48,585 bases of DNA from Gammaproteobacteria bacterium. Its GTDB lineage: Bacteria > Pseudomonadota > Gammaproteobacteria > Pseudomonadales > Azotimanducaceae. The position numbers and the translations under genes were made by a program. This document shows, piece after piece, positions 27,898 through 36,632 of this stretch (position 1 is the first letter of the stretch; each line of letters starts with the position of its first letter). The notes below the pieces were generated by a model. It saw nothing but the letters and a program-made list of their open reading frames with translations. It did not search any database and was not told the origin of the DNA. The stretch lies in NCBI GenBank assembly GCA_020832085.1, contig JAFIFJ010000162.1, positions 1 to 48,585 of the forward strand, written 5' to 3'.

Positions 27898-30282
27898 ATG
27901 CCAAGCTCAGCCTTTAGCGCCGCATCCGGCGCCATCGTCCTGTGCTGCCTGCTCGCAGGCGCCACAGCCGCCATCGCCCAGCCCGCACAACCCTCAGCCA
28001 GCCGCGTCATCGAAGAGATCCTCGTGACCTCACGCCGTCTCGAGGAGACCCAGCAGTCGGTGCCCGTGGCCGTGACCGCCTACGGTCCCGAGGAACTTCA
28101 ACGCATGGCCCCGCGTACGCTGCGCGATCTCGACGCCATGGTGCCCAACGTCCGCATCGGCATGAACACGGCCGGCCCCAGCGCCGGCGCGATCTTCGTC
28201 CGCGGTCTCGGCTACGCAGACATCGAGAAGACCCAGTCGCCGGCGGTGGGCGTCGTCGTCGACGGCGTCTTTCAGGGGACCAACACCGGGCAGCTCATCG
28301 ACATGTTCGATGTCTCGCACCTGGAAGTGAACCGCGGGCCGCAAGGGGTGCTCTACGGCAAGAACACCACCGGCGGCACCATCGTCGTCCGCCGGACACG
28401 ACCGGAGTTCAACGATTGGGGCGGCGCCGTCTCGGCCCAGGTGGGCAGCTACAGCGAACGTGAGGTGAAGGCGCGCCTGAACGTGCCCCTCATCGACGAC
28501 CAGCTGGCGCTGAAGATCGGCGGCATCGTCAAGGAACGCGATGGCTTCTACCGCAACGTCACCCGCGGCGGCCGCGTCGGCGACATCGACTATCAGGCCG
28601 CGACGCTGGCCCTGCGCTGGGAGCCGACGCCGCAGCTCTCGGCCCTGCTGACCTACGATCGCATCCGCGACCGCGGCGACATCCCGCCCCAGGACCCGCT
28701 CTACAACGGCGACACGCCGTTCCGCAACGAAGCGAACATGGACGAGTTCCAGCGCTACGACGTCGACTCCGTGGGCCTGAATCTCGACATGGATCTCGGC
28801 TTCGGCGTGCTCAGTTCCGTCACCGCCTACGTCAGCGCCGACGACGTGGTGCGGCAGGACTTCGACGGCTCCACCCGCTTCGCCACCGCGGTGCCCCTCG
28901 TCCAGCTGCATACCCTGCGCGATCAGGCCTACGAGCAGTTCTCCCAGGAGCTGCGCCTGAGCGGTGACATCCGGCCGGACCTGCACTACACCGTGGGCGG
29001 CTTCTACTGGAAGACGGATCTCGACTTCCGCCAGGGCACGAACCAGATCCTGCAGCTGCCGCCCGAGGCCTTCGGCCTGCCGTTCTGCATTCCCGAGATC
29101 GGCTTCCTGCCCAATCCCGACCCGGCCGTCGGCGGCGCCCTGTGTCAGCTCGGACCGATCTTCGCGTTTCAGGAAAGCGGCGAGGAAGTGGAGTCCTATG
29201 CCGCCTTCGGCGCCCTCACCTGGGAGGTCACCGAGCAGATCGAGCTGAGCGCGGGCGTACGCTATCTGCGCGACAGGAAGAAGTTCCGTACCCAGTTTGG
29301 CAACGGCGCACCGCCCACCACGGGCCCGGTGGACGACCTCGGGCGGCCTATCCTGCCGCCAACGGAGCGGCTCGGTGGCGTGTTTCCCGGCTTCCCCATC
29401 CGCGATTCGGACAGCTGGAACGACACCATCTTCAAGTTCACCGGGCGCTGGCAGATCACCGACGACCACATGGTCTATGCCTCCTTCTCCCAGGGCTTTC
29501 GCTCCGGCGGCTTCAGCATCCGCGGCACCGACCCCGCGCGGCTCACCTACGAACCGGAGGAAGTGGACGCCTGGGAGATCGGCAGCAAGAACGACCTCTT
29601 CGGTGGCCGCATGCGGCTGAACCTCGCCGCGTTCTACACCGAACTGAACAACGGCCAGTTCAGCTCGGTACTCACCACGCCGGAGCAGCCCGGGACCAAC
29701 ACCCTGGTGCGCAACTCGGACAAGACCGTCATCCGCGGCCTGGAAGTGGAAGCGATCATCGCACTCACCGAAGAATTCTCCCTGCTGTTCGCCGGCGGCC
29801 TGCAGGATGCCGAACGCAAGGCCTTCACCGAGAACGCCATCAACATTCCCTTCAATCCGGACGGAACCGGGTGCAACCCCAACGCCAACCCGGACCTGTT
29901 CCCGGACAACTGCCCCGACGAGCTGTTCCCGGCGGCGTCGGTGGCCTTCGTCCCGGACTGGAACTTCTCGGCGACGCTGGTGTGGGATCGCCCCATCATG
30001 GGCCATCCCTTCCAGGCCAGCGTCACGACCCGGACCCAGGACGATTTCATCATCGGCTTCGTTGGACCGACACCCATCGTGGAGAAGCGCTACACGCTGG
30101 TGGACGCCCGGCTCAACTACCAGTGGCAGCTCAGCCGCGGCGACACCCTGGACTTCTCGCTGGTGGGCAAGAACCTGTTCGACAAGACCTATCGCGAGCA
30201 GACCCTCGTGCTCGGTGGCGGCGGCTTCCAGGGCTGGGGTCCGCGGCGGCAAATCTCGTTCCAGGTGCAGTGGACTCGCTGA
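27898..30282 (+). CDS. TonB-dependent outer-membrane receptor
   Basis: This 794-residue protein has a signal peptide (1-27, ending AIA-QP), a TonB box-like segment (IEEILVTSRR), a plug domain (about 45-160, with AIFVRGLG and LEVNRGPQGVLYGKNTTGG) and a 22-strand beta-barrel to the C-terminus. The ending QISFQVQWTR lacks the usual final aromatic residue but has Trp and Phe just inside. The plug resembles receptors of the sphingomonad/CirA-like set found near degradation genes. A long untranslated leader with AGGGGAGGAGAG stands just before the ATG. It diverges from the tetR-RND operon. The ligand cannot be determined. Confidence 0.94.
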   Translation: MPSSAFSAASGAIVLCCLLAGATAAIAQPAQPSASRVIEEILVTSRRLEETQQSVPVAVTAYGPEELQRMAPRTLRDLDAMVPNVRIGMNTAGPSAGAIFVRGLGYADIEKTQSPAVGVVVDGVFQGTNTGQLIDMFDVSHLEVNRGPQGVLYGKNTTGGTIVVRRTRPEFNDWGGAVSAQVGSYSEREVKARLNVPLIDDQLALKIGGIVKERDGFYRNVTRGGRVGDIDYQAATLALRWEPTPQLSALLTYDRIRDRGDIPPQDPLYNGDTPFRNEANMDEFQRYDVDSVGLNLDMDLGFGVLSSVTAYVSADDVVRQDFDGSTRFATAVPLVQLHTLRDQAYEQFSQELRLSGDIRPDLHYTVGGFYWKTDLDFRQGTNQILQLPPEAFGLPFCIPEIGFLPNPDPAVGGALCQLGPIFAFQESGEEVESYAAFGALTWEVTEQIELSAGVRYLRDRKKFRTQFGNGAPPTTGPVDDLGRPILPPTERLGGVFPGFPIRDSDSWNDTIFKFTGRWQITDDHMVYASFSQGFRSGGFSIRGTDPARLTYEPEEVDAWEIGSKNDLFGGRMRLNLAAFYTELNNGQFSSVLTTPEQPGTNTLVRNSDKTVIRGLEVEAIIALTEEFSLLFAGGLQDAERKAFTENAINIPFNPDGTGCNPNANPDLFPDNCPDELFPAASVAFVPDWNFSATLVWDRPIMGHPFQASVTTRTQDDFIIGFVGPTPIVEKRYTLVDARLNYQWQLSRGDTLDFSLVGKNLFDKTYREQTLVLGGGGFQGWGPRRQISFQVQWTR

Positions 30283-30316
30283 GCCGGGTCCCCGCCCACG
30301 CAAAACAGGCGATGCT

Positions 30317-30342
30317 CCCGCTGGCCGCAACCGGTCAGCGGG
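30317..30342 (+). terminator. Hairpin downstream of the TonB receptor
   Basis: CCCGCTGGCC (30317-30326) and GGTCAGCGGG (30333-30342) form a 10-bp stem with one G-T pair and a six-base loop, 35 bases after the receptor stop. No T-run follows. Confidence 0.4.
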
Positions 30343-30540
30343 CTGCCCTGGCGCTCGCTGTCCTCATGAGCCACGCCAGAACCGAGGGCAGGCCCGGCGC
30401 CGCCTGCAGGTGCCCGGCGTGCCCCTGCTGCCGCATCATGCTAAGTCTGCCGGCGACGCCGCCAGAGAACAGTGATCGGGTATCCTGATCCGGCACTGGA
30501 TCTCACGGTACGCACGCAGCAGCCACTCGAGACTCCCATC

Positions 30541-31767
30541 ATGGCCACGCAGCAACACACCACCGCCCAGCTCATCGACATCGAATCCCGCCTCGGCGCG
30601 CACAACTACCACCCGCTGGACGTGGTGCTGACCCGGGGCGAGGGCGTCTGGGTCTGGGACGTGGACGGCAAACGCTACCTCGATTGTCTGTCCGCCTATT
30701 CGGCGGTGAACCAGGGCCATTGCCACCCGGTCATCGGCAAGGCGCTGATGGAGCAGGCGCAGCGGCTCACCCTCACCTCCCGCGCCTTTCGCAACGACCA
30801 GCTGCCGCTGTTCTACGAGGAAATCTGCGCCCTGACGCGATCCCACAAGGTCCTGCCCATGAACAGCGGCGCCGAAGCGGTGGAGACGGCGATCAAGGCC
30901 GTGCGCAAGTGGGGCTATGACGAAAAAGGCATTGCCGAGGACGCCGCGGAAATCATCGTCTGCGAAAATGGCTTCCATGGCCGCACCATTACCATCGTCG
31001 GCTTCAGCACCGACCCGGTAGCGCGTGAGGGCTTCGGGCCCTTCGCCCCCGGTTTCCGTTGCGTCCCCTTCGGCGATGCCGCCGCCCTCGAAGCCGCCAT
31101 CACCCCGAATACGGTGGCCTGCCTCATCGAACCGATCCAGGGTGAGGCCGGCGTCATCATCCCGCCCGACGGCTACCTGCGCACCGTCCGCGAGCTCTGC
31201 ACCCGCCACGACATCATGCTGCTGCTCGACGAGATCCAGACCGGACTCGGGCGCACCGGCAAGCTTTTCGCGGAGGAACACGAAGGCATCGAGGCCGACG
31301 TCACCCTGGTGGGCAAGGCCCTCTCGGGGGGCTTCTACCCCATGTCTGCCGTGCTCTCGAACCGGGAGGTACTCGGCGTCTTGAAGCCCGGCAATCACGG
31401 CAGCACCTTCGGCGGCAATCCCTTAGCCTGTGCCGTGGCCCGGGCTGCGCTGAAGGTGCTGATCGAGGAAGGCATGATCGATAATGCCCGCATCCAGGGC
31501 GATTACCTGCTCGAAGGTCTGCGTGGGCTGCGCCACCCCGGCATCCGGGAAGTGCGTGGCCGCGGCCTGATGCTGGCCATTGAACTCGACCCGGCAGGCG
31601 CAGCGGCGCGGGTCTACAGCGAAGCCCTGATGCAGGCTGGCGTGCTCTGCAAGGAAACCCACACCCACACCTTGCGGCTGGCGCCGCCGCTGGTCATCAA
31701 TCGCGCCGAGGTGGACTGGCTGCTGCAGACCATCACCGAGGTCTTCGAACACAGGACAGCACCATGA
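30541..31767 (+). CDS. rocD: Ornithine-oxo-acid aminotransferase
   Basis: This 408-residue PLP enzyme of aminotransferase class III converts ornithine and 2-oxoglutarate to glutamate semialdehyde and glutamate. Landmarks are [12 protein letters not shown] (108-119), the PLP-ring aspartate D230 in [14 protein letters not shown], and the Schiff-base lysine K259 in [10 protein letters not shown]. The [20 protein letters not shown] start is typical of ornithine aminotransferase. The ATG at 30541 is chosen because residues encoded upstream are not conserved. The stop overlaps the thiolase start (ATGA), so both are co-translated. Confidence 0.94.
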   Translation: MATQQHTTAQLIDIESRLGAHNYHPLDVVLTRGEGVWVWDVDGKRYLDCLSAYSAVNQGHCHPVIGKALMEQAQRLTLTSRAFRNDQLPLFYEEICALTRSHKVLPMNSGAEAVETAIKAVRKWGYDEKGIAEDAAEIIVCENGFHGRTITIVGFSTDPVAREGFGPFAPGFRCVPFGDAAALEAAITPNTVACLIEPIQGEAGVIIPPDGYLRTVRELCTRHDIMLLLDEIQTGLGRTGKLFAEEHEGIEADVTLVGKALSGGFYPMSAVLSNREVLGVLKPGNHGSTFGGNPLACAVARAALKVLIEEGMIDNARIQGDYLLEGLRGLRHPGIREVRGRGLMLAIELDPAGAAARVYSEALMQAGVLCKETHTHTLRLAPPLVINRAEVDWLLQTITEVFEHRTAP

Positions 31768-32945
31768 CCGACCCCATTGTCATCGTCGCGGCCCGCCGCA
31801 CCCCTATCGCCTCGTTCCAGGGTTCCCTGTCGTCCCTGGCCGCCCACGAACTCGGCGCCAGGGCCATCGAAGCCGCGGTGGCGGACGCACAGCTCGACGG
31901 CCAGGACATCTCCGAGGTGATCATGGGCTGCGTCCTGCCTGCGGGTCTCGGCCAGGCACCCGCGCGGCAGGCGGCGCTCGGCGCAGGACTTCCCGTTTCC
32001 GTAGGCTGCCTCACCATCAACAAGGTCTGCGGTTCCGGCATGAAGGCGGCCATGCTCGGCCACGACCTGATCGCGGCCGGCAGCGCGAAGATCGTGGTGG
32101 CCGGCGGCATGGAATCCATGAGCAATGCGCCCTATCTGCTGCCCAAGGCCCGCGCAGGCCTGCGCATGGGGCACGCCGAAGTCCTCGACCACATGTTCTA
32201 CGACGGCCTGCAGAATCCCTACGACGGGCAGATGATGGGCAAGTTCGGCGAGGACTGTGCACAGCACTACGGCTTCAGCCGCGAGGCCCAGGACGCCTTC
32301 GCCACCGAATCGGTCAAGCGGGCCATGCGGGCGATGGCGAAGGATGATTTCGCCGAGGAGATCGTTCCCTGCACCGTGACGAGCCGGCAGGGCGATTCCA
32401 CCGTGGACAGCGACGAGGAACCGCCGCGCTGCGATCTCAGCAGGATTCCGCACCTGAAGCCCGCCTTCAAACGCGACGGCGGCAGTGTCACCGCCGCCAA
32501 CTCCTCCTCCATTTCCGACGGCGCCGCCGCCCTGCTGCTCATGCGCGAAAGTGAGGCGCAGCGGCGCGGGCTCACAGTGCTGGCCCGGGTGAGCGGCCAC
32601 GCCACCCATGCCCAGGAACCGGGCTGGTTCACCACCGCACCTGTCGCCGCCATCAGGAAGCTGCAGGACCAACTGGGCTGGTCGGCGGACGCGGTGGATC
32701 TGTATGAGATCAACGAGGCGTTTGCCGTGGTGGCCATGGCGGCCATCGAAGATCTCGGCCTCGATCGCGCCAAGGTCAACGTCAACGGCGGTGCCTGCGC
32801 CCTCGGTCACCCCATCGGCGCCACCGGCGCGCGCATCATCGTGACGCTGCTGCACGCGCTGCGCAGGCGCGGCCTGAAGCGCGGCGTCGCCTCGCTTTGC
32901 CTCGGAGGTGGCGAGGCCACCGCCATCGGCATCGAAACCCCATGA
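31764..32945 (+). CDS. Acetyl-CoA C-acyltransferase (thiolase)
   Basis: This 393-residue thiolase has nucleophile C89 in [11 protein letters not shown]349 in [11 protein letters not shown] and C379 in [12 protein letters not shown]. It condenses two acetyl-CoA or cleaves 3-ketoacyl-CoA; the biosynthetic acetoacetyl-CoA type is the closer match in length and motifs. Translational coupling to ornithine aminotransferase is unusual for a fatty-acid enzyme and hints at an amino-acid degradation context, which is inference. Confidence 0.93.
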   Translation: MTDPIVIVAARRTPIASFQGSLSSLAAHELGARAIEAAVADAQLDGQDISEVIMGCVLPAGLGQAPARQAALGAGLPVSVGCLTINKVCGSGMKAAMLGHDLIAAGSAKIVVAGGMESMSNAPYLLPKARAGLRMGHAEVLDHMFYDGLQNPYDGQMMGKFGEDCAQHYGFSREAQDAFATESVKRAMRAMAKDDFAEEIVPCTVTSRQGDSTVDSDEEPPRCDLSRIPHLKPAFKRDGGSVTAANSSSISDGAAALLLMRESEAQRRGLTVLARVSGHATHAQEPGWFTTAPVAAIRKLQDQLGWSADAVDLYEINEAFAVVAMAAIEDLGLDRAKVNVNGGACALGHPIGATGARIIVTLLHALRRRGLKRGVASLCLGGGEATAIGIETP

Positions 32946-33008
32946 GCCGACCGGGCCGGTGCTGAGCGACGCCGAGGTTCTGCTCCTGCGGCCAGCCCCG
33001 CCGCACCT

Positions 33009-33025
33009 GTCACCGGGTCGGTGAC
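33009..33025. terminator. Possible bidirectional terminator
   Basis: GTCACCG (33009-33015), loop GGT, CGGTGAC (33019-33025) lies between the convergent thiolase and catalase-like genes. The stem is perfect but the loop is short and no T-run is present. Confidence 0.35.
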
Positions 33026-33031
33026 TGTCTG

Positions 33032-34045
33032 CTACTGCTTAGCACCCTCGGTCAGGCGGCGGGACAGGGAGATCGCGTAGGGTGCAGCACGCGCGGCCAG
33101 CATCGGATCCGCCGAGGGTTTCACGCCCTCGGGCATGATCATGGGATTGAAGGTGAGGGTCAGGCAGGCGCCGCCGGCATCCTCGGCCACCGACGTGATG
33201 GTCAGCGTTCCCAGCGTCACCTTGTCGCGCCCCTCCGGCAGCGGCACGGTGGCGTTGTCCACCTTGTCGCCGGGCTCGGCCAGTTCCAGATTGAAGTCGA
33301 AGGCCACGGTCTGCTCTGCGACCCGCTGACGCAGTTCATCGAAGAGGAAATCCGGCCCCTTCGCCTTCGCTTCCTCGTCAGTCAGACCCTGCACGCCGCC
33401 GCTGGGCTCGAACACCCACTTGCCATACTGCACAGCGCCCTCGGCATTGACGAAACCATAGCCGTTCACGCCCCAGTAGTTGACGCTGGCGTAGCTGGCG
33501 GGAACGGGCTGCGCGGCAATATACGCACCCTGCAGAAGCACTTCGGGATTGGCCTCGTTGAAGGCCCTGATGCGTTCCGGATCGGCCAGCCCGGTTTCCG
33601 GATCCGGCTGCCGCGAAGCCAGCAGGTCGAACAGCTGCTGCGGAGACGAGGCGCCGAAAACGGGTGACGAAATGTTGCCCATCTGCCAGCGCTCACGACC
33701 CGGCAGGTCGAACTGCAGCGCCATGTTGCGCTGCCCCCTGACATTGTCCGCCGCCTTCGGGTTCGCACCGCCCACCGAGAAACGCACGATCACCGGCACC
33801 GGCTCACCACTGAAGGCCGAGGCGACGGACAGGGCCCGTGCCTCCGGGGTGCCCACGAACTCGCCCACGGCACAGATGCCCTTGGCGCCGGAGCGGCGGA
33901 AGCCTTCGTACTTGCCGGCGGTGGCCTCGAACTGATCGACGAAGGCCACCGGATCCACCTGCCCGTCTGACGCCATCGCCCCCGGCGCCAAAGCGCCGAA
34001 TGCCAGCAGCCCAGCCGCTGCGCTCGAAAGACTCCGTTTCATCAT
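33032..34045 (-). CDS. Periplasmic catalase-family haem protein (SrpA-like)
   Basis: This 337-residue protein has a signal peptide (about 1-26, ending AMA) and the reduced catalase fold of the SrpA group: VPVIVRFSVGGANPKAADN, MALQFDLPGRERWQM, and the proximal haem ligand Y323 in APYAISLSRR. In most family members as I recall them, the block before AKG contains the distal catalytic His (NHAKG-type). Here it reads RRSGAKG, with Gly53 where His is expected. Catalase activity may therefore be lost and the protein could act as a peroxidase or haem binder by another route. The gene converges on thiolase and diverges from the MDR gene. Confidence 0.85.
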   Translation of the reverse strand: MMKRSLSSAAAGLLAFGALAPGAMASDGQVDPVAFVDQFEATAGKYEGFRRSGAKGICAVGEFVGTPEARALSVASAFSGEPVPVIVRFSVGGANPKAADNVRGQRNMALQFDLPGRERWQMGNISSPVFGASSPQQLFDLLASRQPDPETGLADPERIRAFNEANPEVLLQGAYIAAQPVPASYASVNYWGVNGYGFVNAEGAVQYGKWVFEPSGGVQGLTDEEAKAKGPDFLFDELRQRVAEQTVAFDFNLELAEPGDKVDNATVPLPEGRDKVTLGTLTITSVAEDAGGACLTLTFNPMIMPEGVKPSADPMLAARAAPYAISLSRRLTEGAKQ

Positions 34046-34075
34046 GACAATGCACTCCCAGGTGCCGCAAACCGC

Positions 34076-34238
34076 GGGGTCAGACTAAGCCAACCCTATG
34101 ATACGTCAGGGGCCAGAACCTTAGATGGGCCATTTTCAACGCTTAGAGCCGCCATTTCAGCCCCGAAAACGCCGTTTTAACGGAGCCCGCCGCGTGGCTC
34201 CCATTGAAGCGCCCGTCACGTATGCTGGTTTGGTCCCC
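34076..34238. mobile_element. Decayed GGGGTCAGAC element between catalase-like and MDR genes
   Basis: The left end is intact (GGGGTCAGACTAAGCCAACC at 34076), matching the first 20 bases of the copy at 43202 at most positions. The right end is degenerate: GCTGGTTTGGTCCCC against GCTGGTCTGACCCC. Inside, CCTTAGATGGGCCATTTTC recalls the third hairpin of the full copies. At 163 bp it has lost about 125 bp. It ends 10 bases before the ribosome-binding site of the MDR gene. Confidence 0.65.
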
Positions 34239-34261
34239 TCAACGTCTGGAGAACAGTGAGC

Positions 34262-35290
34262 ATGTCATCGATGAAAGCGTGGGTATCTGAAACCCCGGGT
34301 CACGAGAACCTGACACAGGTGGAACGGCCCATCCCCAGGCCGGGCCCCGGTCAGGTCCTGCTGAAGATGAAGGCCGCCAGCCTCAACTATCGCGATACGT
34401 CCGTGGTCAAAGGTGCCTACCCCGCGCCCCGGCTGCCTGCCGTGGTTCCCTGCTCCGACGGCTGTGGCGAGGTGGTGGAGATCGGCAAAGACGTGACCCG
34501 CGTGCAGGTGGGCGACCGGGTGGCCCCCCTTTTCTTCCAGGATTGGATCACTGGACCGCGCCGACCGGAGTACGTCCACACCGCCCTCGGCGCCGGCGTC
34601 GACGGTTGCCTGCAGGAGTACATGTGCCTGGAAGAGCGCGGCGTCGCCAAGGTCCCGCCGCACTTGAGCGATGCCGAAGTGGCCACGCTGCCCTGTGCTG
34701 CACTCACCGCCTGGAACGCGCTGTTCTGCGCCGGTCAGCTCAAGGCCGGCGACACGGTGGTGGTCCAGGGCACCGGCGGGGTCTCCATGTTCGCGCTGCA
34801 GTTCGCCCGCATGGCCGGCGCGCGGGTCATCGCCACCTCCTCCTCGGACGACAAGCTGGCCCAGGCCAAGGCCCTCGGCGCCACCGATCTGATCAACTAC
34901 AAAACGACGCCGAAATGGGGCGCCGAGGTGCAGAAGCTGACCGCAGGCCAGGGTGCGGACATCGTGGTGGAAGTGGGCGGTGTGGGCACCATGTCGGAGT
35001 CCCTGAAGGCCATCCGCATCGATGGCTTCATCGGCGTGATCGGCGTGCTCAGCGGTGGCGTCGGCGGCGAGATGCCCACCGGCCTCATCATGGGCAAGAG
35101 CGCGCGCATCGCCGGCATTGCCGTGGGCAATCGCGACTACTTCGAGGACATGTGCGAAGCCATCCATGTCGCCGGCCTGCGCCCGGTGGTGGGCAGGACC
35201 TTCGGCTTCCATCGCGCCGGAGAGGCGTTCGCCACCATGATCGGACAAACGGTGGTCGGGAAGATCGTGGTGGAGGTTGCGGGGCGCTGA
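34262..35290 (+). CDS. Zinc-independent MDR-family alcohol dehydrogenase/quinone oxidoreductase
   Basis: This protein of about 342 residues is a medium-chain dehydrogenase/reductase with a GroES-like N-terminal domain (LLKMKAASLNYRDTSVVKG) and a Rossmann domain with VVVQGTGGVSMFALQFA. The usual catalytic zinc Cys-His set is not evident (NYRDTSVVKGAYP), which points to quinone-reductase-like or related NAD(P)-dependent oxidoreductases. Start choice is uncertain: ATG at 34262 follows GGAG by 10 bases, GTG at 34256 by 4, and ATG at 34271 begins MKAWV. A decayed mobile element ends just upstream and may supply part of the leader. Confidence 0.9.
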   Translation: MSSMKAWVSETPGHENLTQVERPIPRPGPGQVLLKMKAASLNYRDTSVVKGAYPAPRLPAVVPCSDGCGEVVEIGKDVTRVQVGDRVAPLFFQDWITGPRRPEYVHTALGAGVDGCLQEYMCLEERGVAKVPPHLSDAEVATLPCAALTAWNALFCAGQLKAGDTVVVQGTGGVSMFALQFARMAGARVIATSSSDDKLAQAKALGATDLINYKTTPKWGAEVQKLTAGQGADIVVEVGGVGTMSESLKAIRIDGFIGVIGVLSGGVGGEMPTGLIMGKSARIAGIAVGNRDYFEDMCEAIHVAGLRPVVGRTFGFHRAGEAFATMIGQTVVGKIVVEVAGR

Positions 35291-35295
35291 GGCGA

Positions 35296-35313
35296 CTGGG
35301 AAGCACGTCCCAG
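35296..35313. terminator. Small hairpin between convergent MDR and jetD genes
   Basis: CTGGGA (35296-35301) and TCCCAG (35308-35313) form a 6-bp stem with a six-base loop six bases after the MDR stop. It is weak but well placed for termination on either strand. Confidence 0.3.
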
Positions 35314-35429
35314 AAGGCGGTCTTCCTCAATCAGGCAGCGGGATTTCCCTGGCACCCTGTTCCTTCACTGCCAACACAAACGTGTGGCTGGGGCATGCGG
35401 AATCAGGTGGCCAGCCTGCATGGAGATGA

Positions 35430-36617
35430 TCAGTCGGGAAGTGCTGCACGCAAGGCGCCGAAGCTCACCCGCTCCTGTTCCAGGCGGACCCGCTCGCCGA
35501 GGCGGTCATGAGCGAGATCTTCGAACAGCGCCCGCTCGTTGGCGGTGAGCCGGGTCGGCTCGCCCCGGTAACGCTTGTCGGCGTCTTCCTGCCCCCAGAG
35601 TTCGTGATGGTCGAGCAGCGTGGCACGGTCCATCAGCATCGAGCGCGCCTCGGGAAACGTGGCGCGGAAGCGATTGAGGATGCCGAAGCCATGGGTATCG
35701 ATGTCGCCCCAGTAGTACAGATCCAGCCCATGCAGCCACTCGGCGTCACCCAGCGTGTCGAGGCCGTAGCCAAGGCCGAAGATCACGATACTGCGCGAGC
35801 AGTTCGGGAAGGCGAGGCCGTTGATGCGGTTCTCCGTAACGAAAACCCGCTCCGCAGGAAGCGCCAGACGGGCGAATTCCTCCGGCAGCACAGAGAGATC
35901 CGACAGCCCCCCGAGATAGAGCCCCGGGTCGAGGATGCGAAAGCGGATCAGGCGGCGGTCCGTGCGCAGCCCGTAGCGCCGGGCGAAGGCCCCAGTGCCG
36001 GTGGCCTGGGGTTCAATCGCTTCCACCGGCAGGATTTCATCGAGCAGTTCCGTCAGCAGGCCGCGACGCTGTTCGATGAACTTCGAGTCCACACCGGGGA
36101 TCTCGAGCTGCCGCAGGTAAAGCCCGGGGCGCGGATGGCGCTGGAACCAATCAAGGACCTTGATCATGCGCGGCCAGGCATCGGCGTGCTCGAGCAGCTG
36201 CAGCGGGCGCCGGGCGATCCAGGCCCGCAGTTCAGGAAAGCGCGCCAGCGTGGCATCGGCCAAGTGCTGAAAACGGTCAGCGTCTGCACCCCGCCGCAGC
36301 AACCGCAGGGCGTCGGCTTCAGTCGGGATGACGGCAGCCACCGGAATACGGTGCTCGCCCTGGACACGGCTGCGTCGGGTCTCGAAGTGCAGATCGTAAC
36401 CATACCCGAGTGCGGACCGTCCGCCGGCCTGCAGGGCACGGACCCAGTCCATGACCGCGCCGAAGCGCTCGGTAACGTCCACCGCCTTCGGCCGCCGTAG
36501 CCGCAGCTCCAACGGGAACGGGTCATCGCCCGTCACCCTTGGCGAGAGAATGTCCCCCGCATTCCAGCGCCGCAGCAGCCAGGCGTGGATGCCGCCCGGA
36601 TCGGTCCAGTCAGCCAT
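35430..36617 (-). CDS. jetD: Wadjet nuclease subunit JetD
   Basis: This 395-residue protein has the DUF3322 N-terminal and DUF2220 TOPRIM-like C-terminal parts of JetD, the subunit that cleaves plasmid DNA after loop extrusion by JetABC. Toprim-type metal ligands are visible as E262 in VFVTENRINGLAFP and D305/D307 in YYWGDIDTHGFG. It starts 15 bases after jetC and is the last gene of the operon, the canonical type I order jetA-jetB-jetC-jetD. All catalytic residues look intact, so the nuclease should be active. Confidence 0.95.
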   Translation of the reverse strand: MADWTDPGGIHAWLLRRWNAGDILSPRVTGDDPFPLELRLRRPKAVDVTERFGAVMDWVRALQAGGRSALGYGYDLHFETRRSRVQGEHRIPVAAVIPTEADALRLLRRGADADRFQHLADATLARFPELRAWIARRPLQLLEHADAWPRMIKVLDWFQRHPRPGLYLRQLEIPGVDSKFIEQRRGLLTELLDEILPVEAIEPQATGTGAFARRYGLRTDRRLIRFRILDPGLYLGGLSDLSVLPEEFARLALPAERVFVTENRINGLAFPNCSRSIVIFGLGYGLDTLGDAEWLHGLDLYYWGDIDTHGFGILNRFRATFPEARSMLMDRATLLDHHELWGQEDADKRYRGEPTRLTANERALFEDLAHDRLGERVRLEQERVSFGALRAALPD

Positions 36618-36632
36618 CGCTACCGACCATGC

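Noticed and set aside
28030..30330. A 766-codon minus-strand frame across the TonB receptor gene
   Set aside because: The sense frame has a signal peptide, plug and barrel; the antisense product shows no domain.
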